A stretch of DNA of 64,000 bases from Chryseobacterium sp. CH25 (GCF_004119455.1 NZ_NRQT01000003.1:248001-312000); one strand, 5' to 3'; positions 53,360-61,946 are shown, numbered from the stretch's first letter. Program-made: numbers and translations. The notes: a model not told the origin generated them from the sequence alone.

Positions 53360-53724
53360 TTATTTTTGAGGCATTCCCGATTCACTCTGTTTCAGCTTAT
53401 CTTTTACATATTTGTCCGCTTTAGGATCTTTTTTCAGTAAAATTTGCTGAGCTTCGTTAGCAATACCTTCCATTTCTTCTTTGATCACATAATATTTAAA
53501 ACTTTCAACAAAGTCATCCGGTTTTATATTATGGGATTTTAAAATAAATCTTGTACCAGCTTCCATATTTCTGTTCTGATACATAAAATTAACCTGATCG
53601 TTCATCACAAGATCTGCAACAACTACTGCCATCACATCCTGATCAATCAGGTTTTTAGGCTTATCAATATAATCACTACATGAAAACAGCCCCAGAAAAA
53701 CAAAAACAAGGATCATTTTTTCAT
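53360..53724 (-). CDS. DUF4296 lipoprotein (apparent frameshift at start)
   Basis: Family of short Bacteroidota lipoproteins of unknown function, often beside tgt. The lipobox is FLGLFSC, followed by SDYIDKPKNLIDQDVMAVVVADLVMND and a helical body ending in a Lys/Asp-rich tail. Starting at 53716 gives MILVFVFLGLFSC with no basic residues, a poor signal. Eight bases upstream an ATG (53724) reads MKK and then stops in a run of six A (53721-53716 on this strand). One extra A joins them as MKKMILVFVFLGLFSC and gives 121 residues, so I use that start. Lies about 70 bases before tgt. Confidence 0.8.
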
Positions 53725-53771
53725 CAGCTTATTTTTATATTTTTTATTGGAAGAATTGGTCATGCTTTATC

Positions 53772-54488
53772 TTATAATCTATTGATGATTGACTTCCATT
53801 TTAAGTTTAAAACACCAAAAACAGCTTCATGGATAATTCCACCATTCATTTTGCTTTCTCCTAAAATTCTGTTGGTAAATATAATAGGAACTTCTACAAT
53901 TCTGAAGCCTTTTTTAAAAGCTCTGAATTTCATTTCTATCTGGAATCCGTATCCTTTCAGCTTTACATTATCCAATCCGATTTCTTCCAATACTTTTCTT
54001 GAGAAGCAGACAAAGCCGGCTGTGGTATCATGGATAGGAAGTCCTAAGATAAATCTAACGTATTTTGAGGCAAAATAAGATAATAACACTCTTCCCATAG
54101 GCCAGTTGACCACATTCACTCCTTTTGAATAGCGTGAACCGATAGCCATATCTGCATTCAGACAAGCTTCAAAAAGTTTAGGTAGATCATTGGGATTATG
54201 TGAAAAGTCGGCATCCATTTCAAAAATATAATCATATTTATTTTCGATAGCCCACTTAAATCCATGTATATAAGCTTTCCCTAGACCGTCTTTAATATGT
54301 CTTATTGAAAGATGCAGGTAGTGAGGATGTTTCTTCTGTAATTCCTTTACTACATCCGCTGTTCCATCTGGAGAAGAATCATCTACTACTAAGACATGAA
54401 AGTCATCCTCCAATGCAAAAACCGCGGAAATAATATTTTCAATATTTTCCTTTTCGTTATACGTTGGGATGATGACGAGTTTTTTCAT
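53772..54488 (-). CDS. Polyprenol-phosphate mannosyltransferase-like glycosyltransferase (family 2)
   Basis: 238 residues from MKKLVIIPTYNEKENIENII at 54488; an upstream ATG at 54533 is less likely because it precedes the promoter box. Family 2 GT-A enzyme of the dolichol-phosphate-mannose synthase type, which loads a sugar from a nucleotide donor on a lipid carrier. The nucleotide-binding VVDDSSPDGTADVV, the metal-binding DADFSHNPNDLP, SRYSKG and the acceptor-side HDTTAGFVCFSRKVLEEI are visible. It has no C-terminal membrane helices, as in the soluble Dpm1 class. The donor sugar is not readable. First gene of the reverse group GT-DUF4296-tgt-permease. Confidence 0.9.
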   Translation of the reverse strand: MKKLVIIPTYNEKENIENIISAVFALEDDFHVLVVDDSSPDGTADVVKELQKKHPHYLHLSIRHIKDGLGKAYIHGFKWAIENKYDYIFEMDADFSHNPNDLPKLFEACLNADMAIGSRYSKGVNVVNWPMGRVLLSYFASKYVRFILGLPIHDTTAGFVCFSRKVLEEIGLDNVKLKGYGFQIEMKFRAFKKGFRIVEVPIIFTNRILGESKMNGGIIHEAVFGVLNLKWKSIINRL

Positions 54489-54497
54489 TTCAGTTTG

Positions 54498-54505
54498 CAA
54501 AGATA
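54498..54505 (-). promoter_or_regulatory. -7 box of the glycosyltransferase gene
   Basis: Reverse strand TATCTTTG, 9 bases before the ATG at 54488, giving a very short leader. Confidence 0.5.
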
Positions 54506-54542
54506 GTTTATTTAACCTTTTTATTTTATACAAAATAATCTA

Positions 54543-54550
54543 TAATTTTG
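54543..54550 (+). promoter_or_regulatory. -7 box upstream of the DUF4271/hemD genes
   Basis: TAATTTTG, about 180 bases before the TTG start at 54729. The leader holds an open but start-less stretch (54608-54700, ...YEKYVVRLDLTDEAIKKFY...) that may be a decayed fragment. Confidence 0.4.
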
Positions 54551-54728
54551 CAAAAATATTTTTCAAAGATTCCGGGATCATACAAAAGTAGGGTTATGCT
54601 ATTTTGAATATCCAATTTAATCTATGAAAAATACGTTGTAAGATTAGATTTAACAGATGAAGCAATAAAGAAATTCTATGCCAAGTTGTGTTATTTATAG
54701 TTAAATAAAAAAATAAAAAACTTAAAAT

Positions 54729-55397
54729 TTGCCGTCATCACCAAACTACATCAACCATGTAAGAATACCTGAGAATAACGATTGGGTAATTTTTACACTT
54801 ATAGGCTGTATCTTTTTATATGTCTTTATGATGAATATTATAGAAAGAGATGCAAGTCTTAAAGATTTTCTGCTTCAAAAGTATTTTGATGCAAGCAATA
54901 ACCTTCCCAGCTGGATTATTACTTCCTGTGTAATTACCCTTACTTTATCTGTACTGATTTCTCAGTATATACCTGTAGTTCCTAAGTTTATTGCAGACCT
55001 GCAGGCTTTTGGATACCAGCTTAATAAATTTGGGTACACCTTGCTGGCCGTAATGTTTTTTTATCTGATAAAATCAACATTAGGTTTTTTATTTTATCAA
55101 AGTATAGGAGATGGAAAAAGATGGACTATTTTTTATTTCACCTCCACCAAGTTTTATTTTATCCTGTCTTTTTTGCTGATAATTTTGTGTGTTACCCATT
55201 ATTACTTCCCTATAGACAGAAATAAAATCTTCATATATTATTTCTTCTTCTTTTCTTTTGTATTCATTTTCAAAGTTTTTTTCTATTTATTTCACAAGAA
55301 CAAGATTCTTCCGGAGAAATGGTATTATAAATTTTTGTATATTTGCACGCTCCAAATTGCACCATTATTACTGCTTTGGAAGTTGTTATTTTTTTAA
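54729..55397 (+). CDS. DUF4271 membrane protein
   Basis: 222 residues if read from the TTG at 54729 (PSSPNYINHVRIPENNDWVIFTL). The PENNDWV segment before helix 1 is the hallmark of DUF4271, so starting at the first ATG (in FMMN) would wrongly remove it. A stop codon lies directly upstream in frame, so either TTG is the start or a base is missing nearby. About six hydrophobic helices follow; the C-terminus KNKILPEKWYYKFLYICTLQIAPLLLLWKLLFF is typical (landmark LQIAPLLLLWKLL). Function unknown. It immediately precedes hemD, a frequent arrangement in this family. Confidence 0.82.
   Translation: MPSSPNYINHVRIPENNDWVIFTLIGCIFLYVFMMNIIERDASLKDFLLQKYFDASNNLPSWIITSCVITLTLSVLISQYIPVVPKFIADLQAFGYQLNKFGYTLLAVMFFYLIKSTLGFLFYQSIGDGKRWTIFYFTSTKFYFILSFLLIILCVTHYYFPIDRNKIFIYYFFFFSFVFIFKVFFYLFHKNKILPEKWYYKFLYICTLQIAPLLLLWKLLFF
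55338..55345 (+). promoter_or_regulatory. Possible internal -7 box before hemD
   Basis: TATATTTG inside the end of the DUF4271 gene, 63 bases before the hemD ATG at 55409; it could give hemD independent transcription. Confidence 0.35.
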
Positions 55398-55408
55398 TAA
55401 AGTCAAAG

Positions 55409-56149
55409 ATGAGAATAAAGTCTATATTGGTTTCTCAACCAGCGCCTAGTGAGTCTTCTCCATATCTGGATATAGCGAAGAAGGAAAAAATAAAGATTGA
55501 TTTCCGTCCATTTATCCACGTCGAAGGGGTTGACAATAAAGAGCTCAGAACTCAGAAAATAGATCTGACGCAATATACCGGTATCATTTTTACCAGTAAA
55601 AATGCTATTGACCATTACTTCAGACTTGCAGAAGAATTACGTTTTGCAGTTCCGGATACAATGCGATATATCTGCCAGTCGGAAGCAATTGCCAACTATC
55701 TTCAGAAGCACATTGTGTACAGAAAAAGAAAGATCAGCTTTGGGGAGAAAAACTTCTCAGATCTTCTTCCTCTATTTAAGAAGTTTCCTACTGAAAAATA
55801 TCTGTTGCCATCTTCAGATGTTTTAAGTCCGGATATTGTAAAAACTTTAGATTCTGCAAACGTAGAATGGACAAGAGCAATTATGTACCGTACTGTATGC
55901 AGTGACCTGACAGACATCAACATTAAAGATTATGACATGTTGATTTTCTTCAGCCCACAGGGAATCAAATCTCTGCAACAGAATTTCCCAGACTTCAAAC
56001 AGGATGAAACAAAGATCGGAGTTTTCGGAAACACCACTTTGGCAGCTGCAGAAGAAGCCGGTTTAAAAGTAGACCTAATGGCTCCTACGAAGGAAACACC
56101 TTCTATGACCATGGCCCTTGAAAAATATATTAAAGCACTTCATAAATAG
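55409..56149 (+). CDS. hemD: Uroporphyrinogen-III synthase
   Basis: 246 residues from MRIKSILVSQPAPSES at 55409. Cyclises hydroxymethylbilane in haem and sirohaem synthesis. HemD sequences are poorly conserved; the family pattern is recognisable in TGIIFTSKNAIDHYF (about residues 58-72), the second-domain Y(R)TV near residue 158 (IMYRTVCSDL), YDMLIFFSPQGIKSLQQNF (about 178-196) and the closing GVFGNTTLAAAEEAGLKVDLMAPTKETPSM region (landmarks GNTTLAAAEEAGL, APTKETPSM). Lies 11 bases after DUF4271. Terminator follows. Confidence 0.88.
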   Translation: MRIKSILVSQPAPSESSPYLDIAKKEKIKIDFRPFIHVEGVDNKELRTQKIDLTQYTGIIFTSKNAIDHYFRLAEELRFAVPDTMRYICQSEAIANYLQKHIVYRKRKISFGEKNFSDLLPLFKKFPTEKYLLPSSDVLSPDIVKTLDSANVEWTRAIMYRTVCSDLTDINIKDYDMLIFFSPQGIKSLQQNFPDFKQDETKIGVFGNTTLAAAEEAGLKVDLMAPTKETPSMTMALEKYIKALHK

Positions 56150-56172
56150 TCTTTAATACAAAAAATAAACTC

Positions 56173-56210
56173 AACCATCTTTTCAATGCAGAAAAGATGG
56201 TTTTTTTTTA
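56173..56210 (+). terminator. Terminator after hemD
   Basis: AACCATCTTTTC pairs with GAAAAGATGGTT around AATGCA, followed by a long T run. Confidence 0.85.
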
Positions 56211-56213
56211 ACT

Positions 56214-56221
56214 ACATTTGA
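56214..56221 (+). promoter_or_regulatory. -7 box of the oligopeptidase B gene
   Basis: TACATTTG, immediately after the hemD terminator and 69 bases before the ATG at 56291. Confidence 0.45.
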
Positions 56222-56290
56222 ACAAAAATTAACATTGAATTGTACGTTCTGATAAAGCATATCGATCCGTACAAAAAATAAAATATTCTG

Positions 56291-58336
56291 ATGAAAGCTC
56301 CACAGGCAAAAAAAATAGAAAAAATACTAGAAACCCACGGTGACAGAAGAATTGATAATTATTTCTGGCTTAATGAAAGGGAAAATCCGGAAGTCATTCA
56401 ATATCTTGAAGAAGAAAATGCTTATGAAGAATTCATCATGAAAGACACTGAGGAGCTTCAGGAAGAACTCTTTGAAGAGATGAAGGCCCGCTACAAAAAA
56501 GATGATGAATCCCTGCCTTATTTCTTTAATGAATACTGGTACATTGTACGCTACGAGGAAGGTAAAGAATATCCTATTTTCTGCAGAAAGCATGGAAGCA
56601 TGGATAACGAAGAGGAAATTATACTGGATGTAAACATTCTGGCGGAAGGTGAAGATTTCTTTGAGGTAGGAAGCGTTGCAGTAAGCCCCAATAATGAACT
56701 GACATCTTTTTCTTCAGACAATGTAGGAAGAAGAATCTACACTTTAAATTTCAAAAATTTAAAGACCGGGGAAATTCTTCCGGATAAAATTCTGAACACT
56801 ACAGGAAAGGCTGTCTGGGCCAATGATAATCAGCATATCTTTTATATCAGAAAAGACAAAAGCCTTCGTGCTTTCCAGGTTTACAGACATCAATTGGGAA
56901 CCGACCCTTCTGAAGACATCATGATCTTCCACGAAGAGGATGATACTTTTGACGTAAACGTCTTTAAGACAAAATCTTTACAGTACATTTTTATTGCAAG
57001 TTCAAGCACAATTTCTGATGAGCACCATTTTATTCCTGCAGACAATGTTTTTGCAGACTGGAAAGTTATTCAGCCAAGAATTGATGATCTTGAATATTCT
57101 GTAGAACATTACGAAGATGAATTTTATATCATTACGAATGCTGATGATGCTATCAACTTCAAAATCGTAAAAACGAAGATTGAGAACTGCGGTATAGAAA
57201 ACTGGGTAGACGTCATTCCTCACCGTCCTGAAGTTTTACTGGAAGGATTTGAAATTTTCAAAGATTATCTTGTTCTTGAAGAAAGAGAAAAAGGTCTTCT
57301 ACAAATCAAAATTATTGATGAAAAAACTCAGGAGTCTTATTACCTTCCATTCTCTGATCCAACTTACACGGCTTATATCGGGATTAACCTGGAATTTGAC
57401 ACCGAAGTTTTACGCTACGGCTATACTTCCCTTACCCAGCCCGGTTCTACCTATGAGTATGACATGAAAGATAAATCCACAAAGCTTCTTAAACAACAAG
57501 AGGTTTTAGGGGGGAAATTCTTCCCGGAAAATTATATTTCAGAAAGAATATGGGCAGATTCCAGAGATGGGGAAACAAAGATTCCAATTTCACTGGTTTA
57601 TCATAAAGACACGAAGAAATCAGCAGACACCCCTCTTTTATTATATGGATATGGAAGTTATGGACATACTGTAGATGCAAGTTTTTCAAATGTGAGACTT
57701 TCTCTTCTTGACCGTGGCTTCATTTATGCCATTGCCCACATCCGCGGTGGTGAATACCTGGGAAGAGAATGGTATGAGGATGGAAAAATGCTGTTCAAGA
57801 AAAATACATTCTTCGATTTTATTGATGCAGGAAAATACCTGATCAAGGAAAACTACACTTCATCCAAGCACATCTACGCAATGGGTGGAAGTGCAGGTGG
57901 ACTTTTAGTAGGAGCTGTTGTTAATTATGAACCTCAATTATTCAATGGTATTGTAGCACAGGTTCCTTTTGTGGATGTTGTTACAACCATGTTGGATGAT
58001 ACTATTCCTTTAACAACCGGAGAATATGATGAATGGGGAAATCCGAATGATAAGGAATACTACCATTATATGAAAGACTATTCTCCTTATGATAATATAG
58101 AAGCAAAAGATTATCCGAATATCCTTATCACCACAGGATTCCATGATTCTCAAGTGCAGTATTGGGAACCTGCAAAATGGACTGCAAAGCTTAGAGAGCT
58201 GAAGACTGATGATAATATTCTGATCTTTAAAACAGATATGAGCTCAGGACACGGTGGTGCCAGCGGCAGATTTGAATCACTGAAAGAAGATGCTTTGGAA
58301 TATGCATTTTTACTGAAGATTGATAATAAAGGATAA
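56291..58336 (+). CDS. Oligopeptidase B-type serine peptidase (S9A)
   Basis: 681 residues, no signal peptide. Cytoplasmic peptidase of the prolyl-oligopeptidase family that cleaves short peptides, typically after basic residues. An N-terminal beta-propeller (about 75-400) covers the alpha/beta-hydrolase domain. The serine lies in YAMGGSAGGLLVGAVV (Ser534), the aspartate in TTGFHDSQVQYWEP (about 617) and the histidine in SSGHGGASGR (about 652). LLLYGYGSYGH and IAHIRGGEYLGREWYEDG are classic oligopeptidase B segments. The Glu pair giving Arg/Lys preference is not individually assigned here. Transcribed from its own promoter. Confidence 0.93.
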   Translation: MKAPQAKKIEKILETHGDRRIDNYFWLNERENPEVIQYLEEENAYEEFIMKDTEELQEELFEEMKARYKKDDESLPYFFNEYWYIVRYEEGKEYPIFCRKHGSMDNEEEIILDVNILAEGEDFFEVGSVAVSPNNELTSFSSDNVGRRIYTLNFKNLKTGEILPDKILNTTGKAVWANDNQHIFYIRKDKSLRAFQVYRHQLGTDPSEDIMIFHEEDDTFDVNVFKTKSLQYIFIASSSTISDEHHFIPADNVFADWKVIQPRIDDLEYSVEHYEDEFYIITNADDAINFKIVKTKIENCGIENWVDVIPHRPEVLLEGFEIFKDYLVLEEREKGLLQIKIIDEKTQESYYLPFSDPTYTAYIGINLEFDTEVLRYGYTSLTQPGSTYEYDMKDKSTKLLKQQEVLGGKFFPENYISERIWADSRDGETKIPISLVYHKDTKKSADTPLLLYGYGSYGHTVDASFSNVRLSLLDRGFIYAIAHIRGGEYLGREWYEDGKMLFKKNTFFDFIDAGKYLIKENYTSSKHIYAMGGSAGGLLVGAVVNYEPQLFNGIVAQVPFVDVVTTMLDDTIPLTTGEYDEWGNPNDKEYYHYMKDYSPYDNIEAKDYPNILITTGFHDSQVQYWEPAKWTAKLRELKTDDNILIFKTDMSSGHGGASGRFESLKEDALEYAFLLKIDNKG

Positions 58337-58424
58337 AAAAGCTAATTACCATCAATAAAATCCGAAATTTAAAACAGCCACAAGAAGTGGCAACATCAAT
58401 TATTAATCATCATTTATCAATTAT

Positions 58425-58762
58425 ATGAACGAGTCCGAATATTGGAAAAAATAGAACAGTTCTTTGAGGATAATTTCCAAACTGAAAAGAACCCGCCTAT
58501 TGAGACTTTACTATTCTTAATAGGACTGCAAGAGCTAGGCAGTGGACAACAGAAATATACAAAAGAAGACAAAGTAAATCTGATCCATATTGCAGTCTGC
58601 AGACTGCTTGAGCCTTTTGGATATTACAAATTCACTCACTTTGAAGATGGGTGGCCACAATTTGAAAAATTAGAAGATCTTCCTGAATTAAAACCTAATG
58701 AGCAGACCTTGCTTATGAAAAAGGCGATTATTCAGTATTTCCAGGAAGAAGAATTAATCTAA
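58425..58762 (+). CDS. Small conserved cytoplasmic protein (apparent frameshift at start)
   Basis: From the ATG at 58425 the reading is MNESEYWKK, then a stop in a run of six A (58446-58451). One extra A gives MNESEYWKKIEQFFEDNFQ and a 112-residue protein ending at 58762. The body is helical and acidic (NPPIETLLFLIGLQELG, KVNLIHIAVCRLLEPFGYY, LMKKAIIQYFQEEE landmarks) and matches, as far as I can recall, a conserved flavobacterial family without a known role. Alternatively translation starts at the TTG at 58442, but that removes the conserved-looking start. Follows oligopeptidase B by about 90 bases. Confidence 0.72.
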
Positions 58763-58848
58763 GCTTAAAAAGCTACATTTTGAAAAATTGACAACAAAAC
58801 AGCATCATTATTGTCAAAAAAACCATAAGCAACCACAAATAGTACACA

Positions 58849-58883
58849 AATAGAGACAGGTGAAAACTTGTCTCTATTTTTTT
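58849..58883 (+). terminator. Terminator after the 58425 gene
   Basis: AATAGAGACA pairs with TGTCTCTATT around a short loop, followed by seven T. Confidence 0.8.
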
Positions 58884-59036
58884 AAACAAAAACAATGTCA
58901 TGATTTAATTTTTTTCCATTTTTAAATTTTTAATTAAAATTTTAAATCATTTCATTCCAAGCCATTACACTTAATATTTACGAATATCACACCCATATCC
59001 TATAAATTCTTATAATTTACTAGGTTTATTCCATAT

Positions 59037-59044
59037 TAGATTTG
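59037..59044 (+). promoter_or_regulatory. Possible -7 box of the secreted-protein operon
   Basis: TAGATTTG, about 265 bases before the ATG at 59311, which would imply a long leader. Confidence 0.35.
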
Positions 59045-59310
59045 TAATTTAGGAACTCACAGACCACATTCTTTTGGCCTCCACTATGGTCAATTTCCCT
59101 CAGAATATTATGGTCAATTTCTTCAGGCCTACACTTAGGGTGTAATACTGAAAAAAAAGACACTTCAAAATGATATCCCGACTCATTATGAGCCGGGCAG
59201 GATAAGAATTTGAAAAAAATACACAAAAAAACTAAGAACTGAAAAACTATGTATTTCAAAGAAAATTCTTCTGAATAAAAACAGATTAAAATTTAAATAG
59301 AAATCAAACC

Positions 59311-60198
59311 ATGAAAAAAATTAGCACTTCTTTAATGTTGCTCATGATCAGCATGGCCTTTTCACAAGTAGGTATTTCGAAAAATCCAACAGTCGAAGTC
59401 CACAATAAGGCCATTTTACAGGTAGACGGAAAATATGAAGGAAAGAATTACGGAATGATGCTTCCTGAAGTATCTGCACCGGAAAATCTTCCGTTATATA
59501 GCCCCGCTACCCAAGATACTGAGATGACAGGAATGATGATGTTCGAAAAAACACATGCTACATTTTATTCCTATGACGGAAGAAAATGGAACAATGAACC
59601 TACTGCTTCCGACTTTAAAATGAAGCAATCCAGATTTTTATCCACTACCGATGAGGAAACAAGTGTTGTGTGTGTACTTCTTGGATGTGGCCGACATGTA
59701 GGACTGGGCTTCAGCGCTCCTGTTGACGGGAAACAATCTTATAACAGCCTTAATATAACAAGGGAAACTGCAGTAGTAGCAGGTGGTGGATTGTATGGAG
59801 ACAAAAGCTTTGACAATGCCAAATTCGTTATTAATGAAGCCGGTGTTTATGACATTTACCTGAATGTCCCTTCTAAAACCGGTGGAGCCGTATCCCTCAC
59901 AAGTGGACCTCAATATCAACTGAGAGCTTATCTGAAACAAAGTAACGGAAGTTACAACGAAGTAAAACTTACCACATTCTTCCCTGATTATTATGGTATC
60001 CTGGGAATTGGCGGAGACACCAATACGGCAGCATTCACTACCACAAGGATCCGTTTGAATCCAGGAGATTATATTGTTTCAAGAATACATTCTCCATTGG
60101 CAACAGTATCTGTTGTGGTTACTCTTACCGCTGCAGCCAATGCCAACATCGCCAAATACTATCCACGAGAAATAATGTTCACCAAAGTAAGTGATTAA
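59311..60198 (+). CDS. Secreted protein of unknown function, paralogue A
   Basis: 295 residues with signal peptide MKKISTSLMLLMISMAFSQ. An N-terminal block (VEVHNKAILQVDG...GMMLPEVSAPENLPLY...MTGMMMFEKTHATFYSYDGRKW) is shared with the next two genes and resembles the opening of many Bacteroidota surface proteins in which a short phrase ends YDGxxW. A C-terminal beta-rich domain (about 120-295; VYDIYLNVPSKTGG, NPGDYIVSRIH) looks like a C1q/TNF-type jelly roll. The cysteine pair in VVCVLLGCGRHVG is conserved in paralogue C. First gene of a three-gene operon. Function unknown. Confidence 0.72.
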   Translation: MKKISTSLMLLMISMAFSQVGISKNPTVEVHNKAILQVDGKYEGKNYGMMLPEVSAPENLPLYSPATQDTEMTGMMMFEKTHATFYSYDGRKWNNEPTASDFKMKQSRFLSTTDEETSVVCVLLGCGRHVGLGFSAPVDGKQSYNSLNITRETAVVAGGGLYGDKSFDNAKFVINEAGVYDIYLNVPSKTGGAVSLTSGPQYQLRAYLKQSNGSYNEVKLTTFFPDYYGILGIGGDTNTAAFTTTRIRLNPGDYIVSRIHSPLATVSVVVTLTAAANANIAKYYPREIMFTKVSD

Positions 60199-60199
60199 A

Positions 60200-61039
60200 A
60201 TGATCAGAAAAACAATTACGCTCAAAGTTTTTATTGCAACAGCAATAGGCACAATGGGATTTGCCCAGGTAAAAATGGGTAACAGACCTGAAACAGTTCA
60301 TTCAAGAGCTGCTTTACAGGTAGAGCACAATGCAAAAGGGTTTATGCTTCCTCTTGTTGAAAACCATACCGAACTTCCTAATTATAATGCAGCACATGCG
60401 GATCTATATGAAAACAAACCTGAAGATAATGGTTTGGTATTTTATAACAAGGAAATTAAAGATGTGATGAAGTATGATGGCTACCGATGGATTGCTGCAA
60501 CAGAAAGAAGCATCAAAAATTATAAAAATGTAAGTATTCTGGGATCCAATTCATCTGATATATCTGTGGCCAATGTATTGGGAATTACAGGCCGCCCTAC
60601 TCTTCCTTTCAATATTTTAAATGATTTTGATAGAAATAATGTAAATAATCTAGGCCTTACAGTAAATGCCAACGGTGAAATTACAATCCCTTCAGATGGC
60701 TTCTACAGAATCAATCCATCTGTAAAAACAAGCAGTGCCGGTGGACTTTCTGTAGGAAATGCCGCAACCATTATTTCATTGCAGGCTCTTTATACCAATG
60801 CTACTGGAGACGGATGGCAAAAAATTCATGAAAACAGTTTTCTGCTTTACGGATTGTTGGTAACCGCAGGAAGTGCAAATTCCGTGAATAACTTTTCCAC
60901 TACAAAATACCTGCACACAGGAGATCAAATTCGTTTAAGAGCGGGCATCCAGGCTGACACCGGATTAAATGTAGGAGCAGGTGTGAATTTTAAAATGAAT
61001 GACAGGGATACTTTTATCTATATAGAAAAACTGAACTAA
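60200..61039 (+). CDS. Secreted protein of unknown function, paralogue B
   Basis: 279 residues from the ATG at 60200 (MIRKTITLKVFIATAIGTMGFAQ, signal peptide); an upstream GTG at 60191 would overlap the preceding gene and is not needed. It has the same plan as its neighbours: VHSRAALQVEHNAKGFMLPLVENHTELPNY landmark GFMLPLVENHTELP, VMKYDGYRWIA, then a beta-rich C-terminal domain (GFYRINPSVKTSSAG, HTGDQIRLRAGI) ending DTFIYIEKLN. The cysteine pair of paralogues A and C is absent. One base separates it from gene A and one base from gene C, so the three are one transcript. Confidence 0.72.
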   Translation: MIRKTITLKVFIATAIGTMGFAQVKMGNRPETVHSRAALQVEHNAKGFMLPLVENHTELPNYNAAHADLYENKPEDNGLVFYNKEIKDVMKYDGYRWIAATERSIKNYKNVSILGSNSSDISVANVLGITGRPTLPFNILNDFDRNNVNNLGLTVNANGEITIPSDGFYRINPSVKTSSAGGLSVGNAATIISLQALYTNATGDGWQKIHENSFLLYGLLVTAGSANSVNNFSTTKYLHTGDQIRLRAGIQADTGLNVGAGVNFKMNDRDTFIYIEKLN

Positions 61040-61040
61040 C

Positions 61041-61868
61041 ATGAGAAAGAAAATATATATCGCCGCCCTTCTAATGACAGCCAAGATGGCATTTTCTCAG
61101 GTTATTATTGGAAGTGCCAACAATCCAAGCCCCAACTCTATGTTCAGCGTTGTGAATAAAGAAGATAATGCTGCACAATCTAAAGGAATGATGATTCCTA
61201 CAGTAAACAATGAAACAGAATTACCCCTGTACAATGCGAGTCAAGCCAATCGTTTTGATAAGGATCCTTCTATGCAGGGCATGATCATGTACCAGAAAGA
61301 TATTCAGCGTGTTGTTGTATATGATGGAGAGCAATGGAAACCCACATTCTATGAATCCGGTGGAAGGGTTACCCGTGCCAGCATGAATCCTGCTACCGCC
61401 GAAAGTGATTTCCCCTCTGTGGGGTGTATACTTATTGGATGTGGAGAAAAGGATGTCCCTTTTGGATTCCATAACACGACATTAGATGGTGATAAGCTTG
61501 GCATTATTGATTCTCAGGGAGCAGTGAACAGCAATTTCAGTAATTTCACGTTCAAGGAATCTGGATTTTATAAAATTCTGATCAGTTTAAAGGTAAAAAC
61601 TTCAGGAATTCATGTGAGCCCGCCGGTAATTTCTTTCAGGGCATTAAAGAATGGAGCCATCCTTGCCCGAAATGATGTCCCTTTAAATGAAGCGATCCTG
61701 ATTACAGCCGGAGCCAACCGAGTGGGAACGATGGAATTTTTAGCCATGTTCGACAAAGGAGACAAGCTTAAAGTTCAGGTTTCCGGAGGAGTTTCTATTC
61801 TAACGGTTGCCGATGTTTACAAAATTGTACCAACAGACGGAACTTTTATCAGTATAGAAAAACTATAA
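61041..61868 (+). CDS. Secreted protein of unknown function, paralogue C
   Basis: 275 residues with signal peptide MRKKIYIAALLMTAKMAFSQ. It has the shared N-terminal block (KGMMIPTVNNETELPLYNAS, MQGMIMYQKD, VVVYDGEQW), the cysteine pair VGCILIGCGEKDVPFGF, then a jelly-roll-like domain (GFYKILISLKVKTSGIH, MFDKGDKLKVQVSGG) ending GTFISIEKL, close to the end of paralogue B. It lies one base after gene B and is followed by a strong terminator. No C-terminal type IX sorting domain is visible in any of the three, so they are probably periplasmic or released by another route. Confidence 0.72.
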   Translation: MRKKIYIAALLMTAKMAFSQVIIGSANNPSPNSMFSVVNKEDNAAQSKGMMIPTVNNETELPLYNASQANRFDKDPSMQGMIMYQKDIQRVVVYDGEQWKPTFYESGGRVTRASMNPATAESDFPSVGCILIGCGEKDVPFGFHNTTLDGDKLGIIDSQGAVNSNFSNFTFKESGFYKILISLKVKTSGIHVSPPVISFRALKNGAILARNDVPLNEAILITAGANRVGTMEFLAMFDKGDKLKVQVSGGVSILTVADVYKIVPTDGTFISIEKL

Positions 61869-61910
61869 GTTTTAAATAATACGAAACATTCTATATTCCA
61901 TATTTCATTA

Positions 61911-61946
61911 AATCGGGTACTTCAATTGAGGTACCCGGTTTTTATT
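61911..61946 (+). terminator. Terminator of the three-paralogue operon
   Basis: AATCGGGTACTTCAATTGAGGTACCCGGTT forms a hairpin (ATCGGGTACTTC with GAGGTACCCGGT, with G-U pairs) and is followed by TTTT. Confidence 0.75.

Larger units (their letters stand above)
58763..59310. other. Long intergenic region before the secreted-protein operon
   Basis: 548 bases. It holds the terminator of the preceding gene, an AT-rich block (58890-59035), a -7-like box (59037-59044) and then a less AT-rich block (59045-59200). That block has two near-copies of TATGGTCAATTTC (59085 and 59109) and a hairpin CCCGACTC/GAGCCGGG (59177-59196). A reverse open frame across the repeats has no convincing family. I cannot say whether this is a structured leader or a remnant. 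Confidence 0.45.

Noticed and set aside
59026..59259. 77-codon reverse open frame in the long intergenic region
   Set aside because: Repeats and EIDH phrases could suggest a transposase remnant, but no motif was recognised and the frame ends among stop-poor AT-rich sequence; kept only as an unexplained block.
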